In this document: positions 7,040 to 15,800 of the stretch, piece after piece
Layout of the letters: each line of letters starts with the position of its first letter
Position numbering within the stretch: the stretch's first letter is position 1
Assembly: GCA_034408875.1 (NCBI GenBank)
Contig: JAWXCJ010000240.1
Span: 1 to 21,029, forward strand
DNA from: JANNHK01 sp034408875
GTDB taxonomy: Bacteria > Actinomycetota > Acidimicrobiia > IMCC26256 > PALSA-610
DNA: 21,029 bases
Direction of reading: 5' to 3'
The notes under the pieces: generated by a model
Seen by the model: the letters and a program-made list of their open reading frames with translations, nothing else
What the model was told of the DNA's origin: nothing
Databases searched by the model: none
Program-made: the position numbers and the translations under genes

Positions 7040-8664
7040 CGGCGATCACCCGCCCCGGCGGCCGTCTCCACCACGCCGGAAGGGCGCAGATAGGCGAGGC
7101 CGACGACCGCAACCCAGACCCGGTCGCGGCAGCGCTGCCAACGGTCGGTCGCGAACACAGCTGCCGCGACCCCGACCGTCACGGCGATCGCCGCGGCCCA
7201 CCACGGGCTCGCGAAGCCCGGTCCCGGCTCGGCCAAGGCGGGGGCCAGGAAGGCGTCGAGCCCCGACACCGCACCGAGATAGGCGGTTGTGCCTACAACC
7301 AGCGCAATCGAGGCGGTCGCCACCCGACCGAGGCTCAGTCCATGGCCGAGCCAGCCCCAGGTGGCGTGCGCGCCCGTGATCCAGGCGAATCCCGCCACCA
7401 GCCAGCCGCCCCGGTGGTGCAGCACCGACGGGTCCACCACGACGGCAACGATGGTGACGGCGGCGGCGGGCAGGAGGGCTGCCAGGGCGTACCGCAGCGC
7501 TGCCGGTCGCTGAGACCCCGACGACGGTACGGCGGTGTGCCGGCCATGGTGGTTGATCGCCGACCCCGAGTCCAAGAACAGGGCCGCCTTGTACATGGCG
7601 TGGGCGACCAGGTGGAACGCTGCGGCGCCGAACATGCCAACCGCGCACTGCGCGACCATGAACCCCATCTGCGCCACCGTCGACTGGGCGAGCGCGCCCT
7701 TCACGTCGGGGCGGACCAGCATGGCGGCCGAGCCCACGACCGCGGTAGCGGCACCGGCGACCAGGGCGAGGTGGGTGGCCGCAGGCGCCCGGTCCAGCAG
7801 CGGGCTCAGCCGGATCAGCAAGAGACCGCCGGCGTTGACCACACCGGCGTGTAGCAACGCCGAGACCGGCGTCGGTGCTGCCAAGGTGGCCGGCAGCCAC
7901 CGTGGCAGCGGCAATTGAGCCGAGCGGGCTAGCGCCGCCACCACGACCAGCACGGCCACGACCGGAGCGACAGGCACCACCAACCAGGCCACCGGTTCGA
8001 GTCGCTCACCGGCGAGGCCGGAGCCCGCTGCCGCGATGCTGCGCAGGTCCAGGTCACCCACCGTCACCACGACCAGGATGGCGGCGGCGACGAGCGCCAG
8101 GTCGCCGACGACGAACGCTCGAGCCGTGCGACGCAGCCCGAACCGGGCCTCAGGGAGATCCGTCCGATGAGCGACCAGCGCGCAGACCGACACGCTCACC
8201 AGCACCCACGCCGCCACAAGCCCCGTCAGCGTGGCCGCCGTCGCCACGGCCGCCGTCGCCACCGTCAGCGTCGCCGACCCGACGAAGAACCGCACCGCCC
8301 GACGATCACCACGAAGGTACCGAACCGAGAACGCCTGCACGGTCAGGCTGATCCCCGTCACCAGGACGAGGACAACACCGGCGAGCCGATCGACGGCGAA
8401 GCCGAAGACCGCCCGGCCGCCCTCGGTCTCGACCACGGCCGCGACGGGCCCGTCGACTGCGACCCGCGCGGCCAAGAGAACCGCAACCCCGAACGCACTG
8501 GCCGCCGACCCCACCGCGACCCAAGCGATGCGCTGTTCGCGGCCAGAAGCGGTGCGACCCCCATGGGTCGGGTTCGCCGCGGCCGCGGGGGCCACCCGGA
8601 TCACCGGGCGATCGTCCTCGCTCGGTCCTCGGCCAGCTCGAACCGTCGCCTGTTCCACATCCAT
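7036..8664 (-). CDS. dabB: Inorganic carbon transporter subunit DabB (NuoL/MrpA-like membrane protein)
   Basis: A 542-residue polytopic membrane protein of the proton-conducting transporter family (relatives of complex I NuoL and Mrp antiporters). A hydrophilic N-terminus of about 46 residues precedes many hydrophobic helices. Recognisable blocks are PTPVSALLHAGVVNAGG and the GALAQSTVAQMGFM segment with FHLVAHAMYKAALFLDSGSAI. These are the core helices carrying the conserved Lys/His proton-path residues. DabB is thought to supply cation flow that powers DabA. The ATG at 8664 is supported by a -10 box 8 nt upstream. It is the first gene of dabB-dabA-PII. Confidence 0.93.
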   Translation of the reverse strand: MDVEQATVRAGRGPSEDDRPVIRVAPAAAANPTHGGRTASGREQRIAWVAVGSAASAFGVAVLLAARVAVDGPVAAVVETEGGRAVFGFAVDRLAGVVLVLVTGISLTVQAFSVRYLRGDRRAVRFFVGSATLTVATAAVATAATLTGLVAAWVLVSVSVCALVAHRTDLPEARFGLRRTARAFVVGDLALVAAAILVVVTVGDLDLRSIAAAGSGLAGERLEPVAWLVVPVAPVVAVLVVVAALARSAQLPLPRWLPATLAAPTPVSALLHAGVVNAGGLLLIRLSPLLDRAPAATHLALVAGAATAVVGSAAMLVRPDVKGALAQSTVAQMGFMVAQCAVGMFGAAAFHLVAHAMYKAALFLDSGSAINHHGRHTAVPSSGSQRPAALRYALAALLPAAAVTIVAVVVDPSVLHHRGGWLVAGFAWITGAHATWGWLGHGLSLGRVATASIALVVGTTAYLGAVSGLDAFLAPALAEPGPGFASPWWAAAIAVTVGVAAAVFATDRWQRCRDRVWVAVVGLAYLRPSGVVETAAGAGDRR

Positions 8665-8678
8665 GCGACCGCATCATA
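8665..8678 (-). promoter_or_regulatory. Candidate leaderless -10 element for dabB
   Basis: On the minus strand TATGAT (5 of 6 to consensus) lies at 8678-8673. It is separated by only 8 nt (GCGGTCGC) from the dabB ATG, so transcription would begin at or next to the start codon. No ribosome site precedes the ATG, which fits a leaderless mRNA. No convincing -35 is present. A short inverted repeat CACGA/TCGTG lies just upstream (about 8679-8696) and could bind a regulator. Confidence 0.45.
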
Positions 8679-8701
8679 CACGATCTGTGATTCGTGGGTA
8701 G

Positions 8702-9055
8702 TATCTCGCAGGTGGGCGGAGGGGTGGCGGGCCGCATCCACGGTGGCATCGTGGAGCCGACGGGCCGACGCCCCGATCTGCGGCTGCGGGCCAACCGTGG
8801 CGAGCCGCTCGGCTTGGACACCCGCCTGAGCGAGCAGACGCCCGGCGGCGACCTCGCGGGTCGCGCTCAACACGTTTGCCGTTCGGGCGGCGGCGATGCG
8901 GACGACGAGCTGCGCCTCGGGCAGTGCGACCACGTGCGGGTGGCCCGCCGCAGCACGCGGGCATTGGTGGCGAGGCCCATTGACGTCGCCCACCGGATGA
9001 CCACCTCCACGCGATCGGGGGGCTCGGGTATCACCGACCAGGTCACGGGTTGCAT
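8702..9055 (-). pseudogene. Decayed ORF of unknown family upstream of dabB
   Basis: A minus frame starts at ATG 9055 (MQPVTWSVIPEPPDR, then VEVVIRWATSMGLATNARV). Around 8945 the protein-like reading appears to move to another minus frame (HVVALPEAQLVVRIAAARTA, then NVLSATREVAAGRLLAQAG) that stays open into the dabB start region. Third positions are GC-rich on both sides of the join. One ancient gene with a frameshift would explain this, but I recognise no family and its end would overlap the dabB promoter. An alternative is that one of the frames is simply a shadow. Confidence 0.3.
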
Positions 9056-9084
9056 CGGGGGCAGCTACCGGGATCGCCGCCGGC

Positions 9085-9294
9085 GTGGGGAAGAAGTCGG
9101 TGCTTCCCGAGGCCGGCGCGGGCCTGCTCGCCGACTTCCTCTCCGATCCCGGTGCGACGCGCGTCGAGGTGCGACCGAACGTGACCCGCCGGCTTGGCTC
9201 GATCCCCGGCGCGGAGATCTCGGGCACCGGCATTCGCCCGGGCCCGCGGGGCGGGATCGTCGTCGAGGCCCGACCCCGAGCATCCGCCCCATAA
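9085..9294 (+). CDS. Short hypothetical ORF, possibly a gene remnant
   Basis: Sixty-nine codons beginning at a GTG. The frame also runs open upstream through AATGIAAGVGK. It contains EAGAGLLADFLSDPGATRV and GSIPGAEISGTGIRPGPRGG before a TAA. Codon third positions are strongly GC-rich, which favours real coding ancestry. There is no ribosome site and no family I recognise. It may be the 3' end of a gene truncated by rearrangement. It ends 48 bp before the convergent plsC-like gene. Confidence 0.25.
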   Translation: MGKKSVLPEAGAGLLADFLSDPGATRVEVRPNVTRRLGSIPGAEISGTGIRPGPRGGIVVEARPRASAP

Positions 9295-9341
9295 CTCGGC
9301 CTCGAGTCCGGCTATGCCGCGCTCGGGATGTGTATCGCCGC

Positions 9342-9929
9342 CTACCCCGTTGATTCGGGAGCGTCCGCGAGTTCCTCACGGAGCAGCGGCGGCGTGAACC
9401 GCCCCGGCACGACTCCTTGCTTGTCGGCGTAGAACGCACGTATCCGGTCCATGTCGGCGGTCACGTCATCGGAAGGATCGAACTCGGGCCCGAAGCCACC
9501 AGTTCGAGTAGGTCCGTCAAGGAAGGTCAACACGATCGGCACGCCCGCGTCCGTCGCGATACGCCGGAAGCCGGACTTCCAGTATTCGCCGCGGCTGCGC
9601 GTGCCCTCCGGTGGGATGACGATCGCGCTTGCGTGCCCGGCCCGCGCCCGTTGCGCCAACGACGACGCCAACCCGGCCGGATTCTCGCGATCGACGGCGA
9701 TCCCGCCGAGACGACCGAATATCGGGCCGAACGGACCCCAGAACATTTCCTTCTTGCCCAACCACAACGGCGAGATGTCATTGCGCCAGGCCATCGCCAG
9801 CATGAGAACGAAATCCCAGTTGGACGTGTGCGGCGCGGCGACCATTACACACACCGGGGCATTGGGAGGCGCACCCACGATCCGGTACCGGGCCACGCCA
9901 AGCACACAACGAGCAATCAGACGACGCAT
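9342..9929 (-). CDS. 1-acyl-sn-glycerol-3-phosphate acyltransferase-like protein (PlsC family)
   Basis: A protein of 195 residues, typical of small PlsC-like acyltransferases that transfer acyl chains to lysophospholipid or related acceptors at the membrane. Visible motifs are APHTSNWDF with the catalytic H-x4-D (H34, D39), GRLGGIAVDR (acceptor-binding block) and PPEGTRSR (about 106-113). I prefer the ATG at 9929 because AAGGGG lies 8 nt upstream. A GTG at 9938 would overlap that site. It appears intact and monocistronic, lying just left of the tRNA-Ala fragment and so probably in core chromosome. Confidence 0.85.
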   Translation of the reverse strand: MRRLIARCVLGVARYRIVGAPPNAPVCVMVAAPHTSNWDFVLMLAMAWRNDISPLWLGKKEMFWGPFGPIFGRLGGIAVDRENPAGLASSLAQRARAGHASAIVIPPEGTRSRGEYWKSGFRRIATDAGVPIVLTFLDGPTRTGGFGPEFDPSDDVTADMDRIRAFYADKQGVVPGRFTPPLLREELADAPESTG

Positions 9930-10126
9930 GATTCGCACCCCTTACTCGTCGGAGACATCGTAGTGAGTCTGATAGCGGCGGAAGCGTTCCCTCTGTGTCA
10001 ACCTCGGGTGAGGCAGGTCGAGGGGACCGTTTCATTGAGTTGAGAGGGCGGGGAAGGACACTCACTCGACCCAACCCGCGACTACCAGCCCCAAACATGA
10101 GCCCGATTTCTCGCGACACGACACAG

Positions 10127-10171
10127 TGGAGGTGATGGGACTTGAACCCACGGCTTCTACGTTGCGAACGT
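10127..10171 (-). other. 3' fragment of a tRNA-Ala(CGC) gene; candidate attachment site
   Basis: Read on the minus strand this is a tRNA from position 29 to 73: T-T-CGC-A-A anticodon loop, CGTAG anticodon 3' strand, 5-nt variable loop, a T arm GTGGG-TTCAAGT-CCCAT that pairs correctly, and the acceptor 3' strand CACCTCC plus A73. U at position 70 fits the alanine G3:U70 identity pair. The anticodon stem pairs for only three bases and the D arm and 5' acceptor strand are absent, so it is not a working tRNA. Such 3' ends are left as the distal att repeat when an element integrates in a tRNA gene. CCA is not encoded. Confidence 0.7.
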
Positions 10172-10246
10172 TCCCCGGCACTCGATCGCGATCAAGGCGT
10201 GAGCGCGAAATCGCAGATCACCGACTGTTTCCGTTGACCGCCATGT

Positions 10247-10372
10247 TTCGACAAGCTCCGCCTCCTCGACTGCACCTTCGCCGAGGTCGACGCCGCGCTC
10301 ACCGACGCCGAGGTGGTCGAAGAGCAACCGGTCGGCGCCACGGAGCTCAAGGAACTCGTCCTCGCCGTCGAG
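10247..10372 (+). pseudogene. DUF4258-like toxin-family remnant
   Basis: The frame FDKLRLLDCTFAEVDAAL, then DAEVVEEQPVGATELKELVLAVE, resembles the N-terminal and middle part of small DUF4258-type proteins found in toxin-antitoxin contexts. It lacks a start (a TGA lies four codons before) and loses similarity at about 10372, where it abuts the antisense MazF remnant. It has GC-rich third positions. The family call rests on the helical pattern and the ELKELVL motif and is tentative. Confidence 0.4.
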
Positions 10373-10499
10373 TGCGGTGCGAACGCTGCGACCATGGCAG
10401 CAGTTCGTCGGCTTGGATCACGACGCCGTAGCGAGGACCTTGCTGCTCGTGCCCGACACCCTTGGGAACCCGAAAGCGGTACACCTCACCGCGACGCAC
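10347..10499 (-). pseudogene. mazF: mazF N-terminal remnant
   Basis: Starting at GTG 10499 the frame reads RRGEVYRFRVPKG, GHEQQGPRYGVVIQADELL, the N-terminal strand, HEQQG loop and following strand of MazF-type mRNA interferases (about 110 residues when complete). Similarity stops at about 10398. The last 16 codons are arginine-rich junction sequence ending in a stop. The catalytic Thr and C-terminal strands are missing, so it should be inactive. The GTG overlaps the stop of the antitoxin ORF by 14 bp, preserving the original coupling. Confidence 0.7.
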
Positions 10500-10614
10500 G
10501 CATCGACTCCATGAGCGCCGCAACCGACAGCATCTCCGCGCGGTCCGCCTCGTCGACCGCACGGAGGGCCCGCTCGGTTTCGTCGTCGAGTCTCACCGAG
10601 ATCGCCTTCGCCAC
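10486..10614 (-). pseudogene. Internally deleted RHH antitoxin partner of mazF
   Basis: A 42-codon frame from GTG 10614: VAKAISVRLDDETERALRA is the ribbon strand and first helix of an RHH antitoxin. It is joined directly to VDEADRAEMLSVAALMESMRA, the C-terminal toxin-binding tail. In intact relatives of about 80 residues a second helix (a segment like GLTRSEAIR...) separates these parts. The deletion is in frame and removes the second half of the RHH fold, so DNA binding should be lost while the tail survives. The deletion is inferred from family layout. Confidence 0.55.
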
Positions 10615-10791
10615 CACGCCAGTTTGGACGAAACGTCATACGCCGCAAGGGTTCCGACCACGAAGCGCGGGGCGTCCCGCCACCGGGCTTCGGGACGACG
10701 CCGTGCCCTTGTCTCGCCACTTTCGTACAGTTCCCACCGAGAGCCTCGCTCCACGCTACGACTATGTGGGGTCGGCTCCAACTGCCGCCCG

Positions 10792-12252
10792 ATGCAGAGC
10801 GTCAACATGCACCATGCCGAACTCGCGTTCCTACGTCTCAACCACCCGGCGTGGGCCCTGCTGCGCGCCGACTACGCGCCGCTGATCCTCAGCTTTCTCG
10901 GACGGGTGTTCATCGATGCGAACGCGGGGAGCATCTCCGCGTCGCGATTGGCGAGCGAGCTCGATGACGAACTCTTCGCGCTCAACGCACACCTCGGCGA
11001 AGGCACGTTCCCTCGACCGGCGAGCGAATACCTGAACGACTGGGCATCACCCGAGCGCGGGTGGCTGCGCAAGTACTACCCGCCCGCATCAGACGAGCCC
11101 CACTACGACCTCTCGCCCTCCGTTGAGAAGGCGATGACGTGGGTGCGCGATCTACGCACGCGCGAGTTCGTCGGCACCGAGTCGAGGCTGAACACGATCT
11201 TCGACTTGCTGCGCCAAATGGTGTACGGCGCGGAGACCGATCCTCGGCACCGTCTCGATCAGCTGCAAGGCAAGCGGGCGGAGATCGATGCCCTGATCAG
11301 CCGGGCGGAGCGCGGCGACATCGACGTGCTCGACGCGGTAGGTCAGCGCGACCGGTACCAGCAGCTCACGCGCACCGCCCGCGAACTGCTCGCCGACTTC
11401 CGCGAGGTCGAGGAGAACTTCCGGCGGCTCGACCGTCGCCTGCGCGAGCAGATCACCGGATGGACCGGCTCGAAAGGCGAGCTGCTCGACGAGATCGTCG
11501 GCAGCCGCAGCAGCATTGCCGAGTCCGATCAGGGCCGCAGCTTCCGGGCCTTCTACGACTTCTTGTTGTCGTCGGAGCGGCAAGCAGAACTCACTGACCT
11601 ACTCCATCGCCTCGAACGGATCGACGCGATCGAAGACCACGACGCGCGCCTGGCCCGCATCCACTTCGACTGGATCGATGCGAGCGAACGTACCCAGGCA
11701 ACAGTCCGGCTGCTCTCGGACCAATTGCGACGCTTCCTCGACGATCAGGTGTGGGTCGAGAACCGCCGCGTGTTCGATTTGTTGCGCAGCATCGAGTCAA
11801 AGGCACTGCGGGTGCGCGACCTCTCCTCGCCCGACGTGACGACCGAGCTTGACGACGCCAAGCTCACGATCGCCCTCCCCGTCGAGCGGCCGTTGTATCG
11901 CAGCGCCCGCCCACCGGTGCTCACGGCGGGACCCGTCGAGGAAGGCGACGACGACTTCGACTCGTCGATCCTGCTCGACCAGGTTCACATCGACCAGGAA
12001 GAGTTGCTGCGCAACGTGTTCACGTCCCTTGAAGCGCGTTCGCAGGTGGCGCTCGAGGACATCGTGGCGGGCGAACCACTCCGTCACGGGCTCGCTGAAC
12101 TCATCGGCTACCTCTCGCTGCACGATCCTGGGCTCGATGTCGTCTTCGACGAAGACGGCCGCGCCCAGATCGTGTGGACGGGCGATCACGGTGACCGGAT
12201 CGCCGATCTCCCGAGTGTGACGTTCACACACAGAGGCTCGGAGGCTCCGTGA
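10792..12252 (+). CDS. jetA: Wadjet subunit JetA (DUF3375, MukF/MksF-like kleisin)
   Basis: A protein of 486 residues from the ATG at 10792. An ATG 15 bp later is also possible. The frame is open further upstream but similarity begins with LAFLRLNHPAWALLRADYAP, the conserved DUF3375 N-terminus. JetA is the kleisin that bridges JetC heads in the Wadjet SMC complex, which recognises and cleaves small circular plasmids. Helical regions (about 130-350) and an acidic EEGDDDFDSSILLD linker precede a C-terminal winged-helix-like end. No clear ribosome site is seen. Its stop overlaps jetB (GTGA). Its length and its position as first gene match type I Wadjet. Confidence 0.93.
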   Translation: MQSVNMHHAELAFLRLNHPAWALLRADYAPLILSFLGRVFIDANAGSISASRLASELDDELFALNAHLGEGTFPRPASEYLNDWASPERGWLRKYYPPASDEPHYDLSPSVEKAMTWVRDLRTREFVGTESRLNTIFDLLRQMVYGAETDPRHRLDQLQGKRAEIDALISRAERGDIDVLDAVGQRDRYQQLTRTARELLADFREVEENFRRLDRRLREQITGWTGSKGELLDEIVGSRSSIAESDQGRSFRAFYDFLLSSERQAELTDLLHRLERIDAIEDHDARLARIHFDWIDASERTQATVRLLSDQLRRFLDDQVWVENRRVFDLLRSIESKALRVRDLSSPDVTTELDDAKLTIALPVERPLYRSARPPVLTAGPVEEGDDDFDSSILLDQVHIDQEELLRNVFTSLEARSQVALEDIVAGEPLRHGLAELIGYLSLHDPGLDVVFDEDGRAQIVWTGDHGDRIADLPSVTFTHRGSEAP

Positions 12253-12857
12253 CGAGCGTCAACCCGCACGCACCGGAAGGCCCGTCGGATCTGTCCCGAG
12301 TCCTGGTGCAACTGTTCAAGGGGCCGCTCTACCGCGACACACACGAGAAACTGTGGGATGCCGCGCACAAGCTCCGGGCTCCCGTCACCGACTACGTGGC
12401 CGTTATCGGCCTTCAGCTCGTCGTCGACGACAGCGAGGGATACGCGTTCCTCCGAAGTCGCCCGGTCTCCGCGGAAGAGGAGGGCGACATGCCCCGATTG
12501 GTCGCTCGTCGGTCATTGTCCTTCCATGTGAGCTTGTTGCTCGCGCTGCTGCGGAAACGGCTCGCAGAGTTCGATGCGTCGAACTCCGAAACTCGTCTCG
12601 TACTGAGTCGCGATCAGATCGTCGAGATGACGCGCGTCTACATGGCGGAGTCGAGCAACGAAGCCAGACTCGTCGACAACATCGACGGCCGCATCAACAA
12701 GGTCGTCGAACTGGGCTTTCTCCGCCGCTTGCCGGGCGATGCCGACCAGTTCGAGGTGCGCAGGATCCTCAAGGCCTTCGTCGACGCCCAGTGGCTGCAC
12801 GACCTTGATCAACGTCTCGACGACTACCTCGTCGATCTCGACCGCGAGCGACGCTGA
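12249..12857 (+). CDS. jetB: Wadjet subunit JetB (DUF4194, MukE/MksE-like KITE protein)
   Basis: A 202-residue protein with the DUF4194 pattern: LVQLFKGPLYRDTHEKLWD, VTDYVAVIGLQLVVDDSEGYAFLR, an LVARRSLSFHVSLLLALLRKRL block and a second winged-helix part ending VRRILKAFVDAQWLHDL. JetB is the KITE subunit that binds the JetA kleisin within the SMC-like motor. The GTG start overlaps the jetA stop by 4 bp, and its TGA overlaps the jetC ATG by 1 bp (TGATG), so stoichiometric co-translation is expected. It has the usual family length and no defect. Confidence 0.93.
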   Translation: MTSVNPHAPEGPSDLSRVLVQLFKGPLYRDTHEKLWDAAHKLRAPVTDYVAVIGLQLVVDDSEGYAFLRSRPVSAEEEGDMPRLVARRSLSFHVSLLLALLRKRLAEFDASNSETRLVLSRDQIVEMTRVYMAESSNEARLVDNIDGRINKVVELGFLRRLPGDADQFEVRRILKAFVDAQWLHDLDQRLDDYLVDLDRERR

Positions 12858-15800
12858 TGGAGCGCCTGTTCGACAGCGCGGCGGTCGAGTCGCCACAGGA
12901 CGGGGCGTTACCGGGATGCCGCCTCCAGCGCCTCGAAGTCTTCAACTGGGGAACCTTCGATCAGCGGGTATGGACCTTCGACGTCGACGGCCGCAACGCG
13001 CTCCTGACCGGTGACATCGGGTCAGGAAAGTCGACACTCGTGGACGCAGTCACCACGCTGCTGCTCCCCGCACAGCGGATCTCGTACAACAAGGCCGCGG
13101 GCGCCGACACTCGCGAACGCGACCTGCGTTCGTACGTGCTCGGGTACTACAAGTCGGAGCGCAACGAGACGACCGGCACCTCCCGCCCGGTCCCCCTACG
13201 CGACACCACGAGCTATTCCGTCATACTCGGCGTGTTCGGCAATGCCGGATACGGCGAGACGGTCACCATCGCGCAAGTTTTCCAGGTGCGCGACCCGAGC
13301 CAGGGTCAGCCCGACCGGTTCTACGTCGTCGCCGACGCCGAACTCTCGATTGCCAAGGATTTCTCCGATTTCGGTTCCGAGCTCACGGGCCTTCGGCGCA
13401 AGCTACGCGCGGGAGGCGCCACGCTCTGCGACTCGTTTCCCGAATACGGCAAGGAGTTTCGCCGTCGCCTCGGCATCGAGTCGGAGCAGGCCATGGATCT
13501 GTTCCTCCAGACGGTCTCGATGAAGGCAGTCGACAACCTGAACGACTTCGTCCGCGTGCACATGCTCGAGCCGTTCGACACGAAGGCGCGCATCGAATCG
13601 CTCGTCGAGCACTTCGACAACCTGACGCGCGCTCACGACGCGGTGCTCCGAGCACGAGCGCAGCTCGATCTGCTCGAGCCGCTCGTCCGCGATCTCGACA
13701 CCTACGACGATCGAGCCACCGAGATGCAGACGCTCGACCGACTCCACGACGCGCTCCCGTATTTCTTCGCGAAGACGACGAGGTCGTTACTCGACGTCGA
13801 GCTCGAGCGTCTGTTCGCGACTATCAGTGACCTCGACCGCGACATCGCCGGCGCGACCGCCGAGACGGAAGAATGGCGCGAGGTCCAGGCCCAACTCGAC
13901 GTGCAGATCGCGGGGTGCGGCGGCGATCGGTTGGCCGCCATCGAAGCCGCGATCAAGCAATGCGATCAAGAGCAACCGCGACGCCGGCAAAAGTTCGATC
14001 GGTTCAACGAGCTGCTGCGAGAAGCCGGGCTCGACGAAGTCACGGTTGCAGAACAGTTCGACGCCACTCGCGCCCGGATCGACCACCGCGACGCAGAACT
14101 CCAGGACCGGCTCCGCGAACTGGACAACGAACTGACGGAGATCCGCCACGAATTGCGCACGCTCGACGACGAAGCGACGACAGTCAATGCCGAACTCCGC
14201 AGCCTTGAGTCGCGCCAAAGCAACATTCCCCGCCGCAGCCTTGAGCTGCGCGACGCGTTGTGCGGCGAGCTCGGGATCGACACGGCCGCGCTCCCGTTCG
14301 CCGGCGAGTTGATCCAGGTGCGCGAACACGCCCGCGACTGGGAGGGCGCCGCCGAGCGTGCGTTGCACGGCTTTGCCCTCTCTCTGCTCGTCCACGACAT
14401 GCACTATGACAAGGTTGCGACGTGGATCGACGCCCGTCACTTGGACGCGCGCGCCGTATATTTCCGAGTGCCTCCGCGATCCGCGCCGGCCACACCCATC
14501 GACACCGCGGCGGCGCAGCCACGGCTGCGCGACAAGCTGGAGGTCAAGCCGGGAACGGAGTTTGCCGGGTGGCTGGCGACCGAGCTCGATCGGCGCGCGA
14601 GCCACATCTGCGTCAGCTCGGTCGCCGAACTCCGAGGCGCCGACAAGGCGGTCACCCGCAACGGCCAGATCAAGGACAAGAACCGCCACGAGAAGGACGA
14701 CCGGCGGCGCGTCGACGACCGGCGAGAGTATGTCCTGGGCTGGACCAACGAGCAGAAGATCGACGCGCTCGTCACCCACGCGGCACGCCTGCACGATCGC
14801 CTGTCGAAACTGCACGCGACCGTCGACGGCGCCCAACGCAAGCGAAAGGCCGTCGATGAGCAGCTGAAGAAGCTCTTCGGCCTCCGCGAGCAGACAAGCT
14901 GGGAGGAACTCGACTGGCACGCGCTCGTCGCCCGCGTCACCGAACTGCGCGCCGAAGAACAGCGCATTCGCTTGTCCTCGAACGAGCTCGCCACGCTGAC
15001 GGCCGAACGCGACGATGTGCGACGAGAACTCAAGGCCTTGCAGACGAAGCTTGACGCACTCCAGCGCGAGCGCGGCGGGGCAGAGACCAGGCAACAGACC
15101 GCGCGCGAGCAACTCGCCGACGTCGACCGGATCCTCGGCGACGAGGACGCAACTGCGGCCGCGAGCGATTGGTTCCCGTCGATCGACGCGTTCGTTTCGA
15201 CCGACATAGACGTGCCGATCATCGACCTGACGAACGTGCGCGACGTGCACCACGCCGCGAGCGAGGCGATTCGCAAGCGCAAAGAGGAACTCGCGTCGAA
15301 ACAGAGCTCGCTCGGTCAGCGTGTCGTGCGGGCGATGGATGCGTTCCGCAACGCATATCCGCATGAGACCGCCGAACTCGACAATTCACTCGCATCCGCG
15401 GTCGAGTACCGCGCGCTGCACGCGCGGGTCTCCACCGACGATCTTCCGCGCTTCGAACGCGAGTTCAAGGACTACTTGAACCAGAACGCGATTCGCGAGG
15501 TCGCCGGCTTCTCTGCCCAGTTGAACAAGCAGGAGGAGTTGATCCGCGAACGGGTCGAGACGATCAACGAGTCGTTGTACGGGATCGACTACAACGACGG
15601 CCGCTACATCCGCCTCGTCCCCGACCGGACCCCCAACACCGAGATCCGGGAGTTCCGCGAGGAGTTGCGCGGCTGTACCGACAACATCATCGGCGCCGAC
15701 GACCCCGATCAGTACTCCGAGCAGCGCTTCCTCCAAGTGAAGCGCATCATCGACCGCTTCAAGGGCCGCGAGGGCAGCGTCGACCAGGACCGCAGTTGGA

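Noticed and set aside
5786..7093. A 435-codon ORF on the plus strand antisense to dabA
   Set aside because: Long open antisense frames are common in GC-rich genes. It has no ribosome site or family resemblance, and dabA shows complete motifs.
10126..10431. A 101-codon plus-strand ORF beginning at the tRNA fragment
   Set aside because: Its start is the antisense of the tRNA-Ala 3' end (VMGLEPTAST is a typical tRNA-derived false translation) and the rest is arginine-rich shadow of the MazF and DUF4258-like pieces.
10462..10791. An N-terminal extension of jetA of 110 codons in the open frame
   Set aside because: The extension is arginine-rich, antisense to the antitoxin and mazF remnants, and DUF3375 similarity begins just after ATG 10792.
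13787..15364. A 525-codon minus-strand ORF antisense to jetC
   Set aside because: It is a codon-bias shadow of jetC, whose coiled-coil and ATPase motifs are intact on the plus strand.
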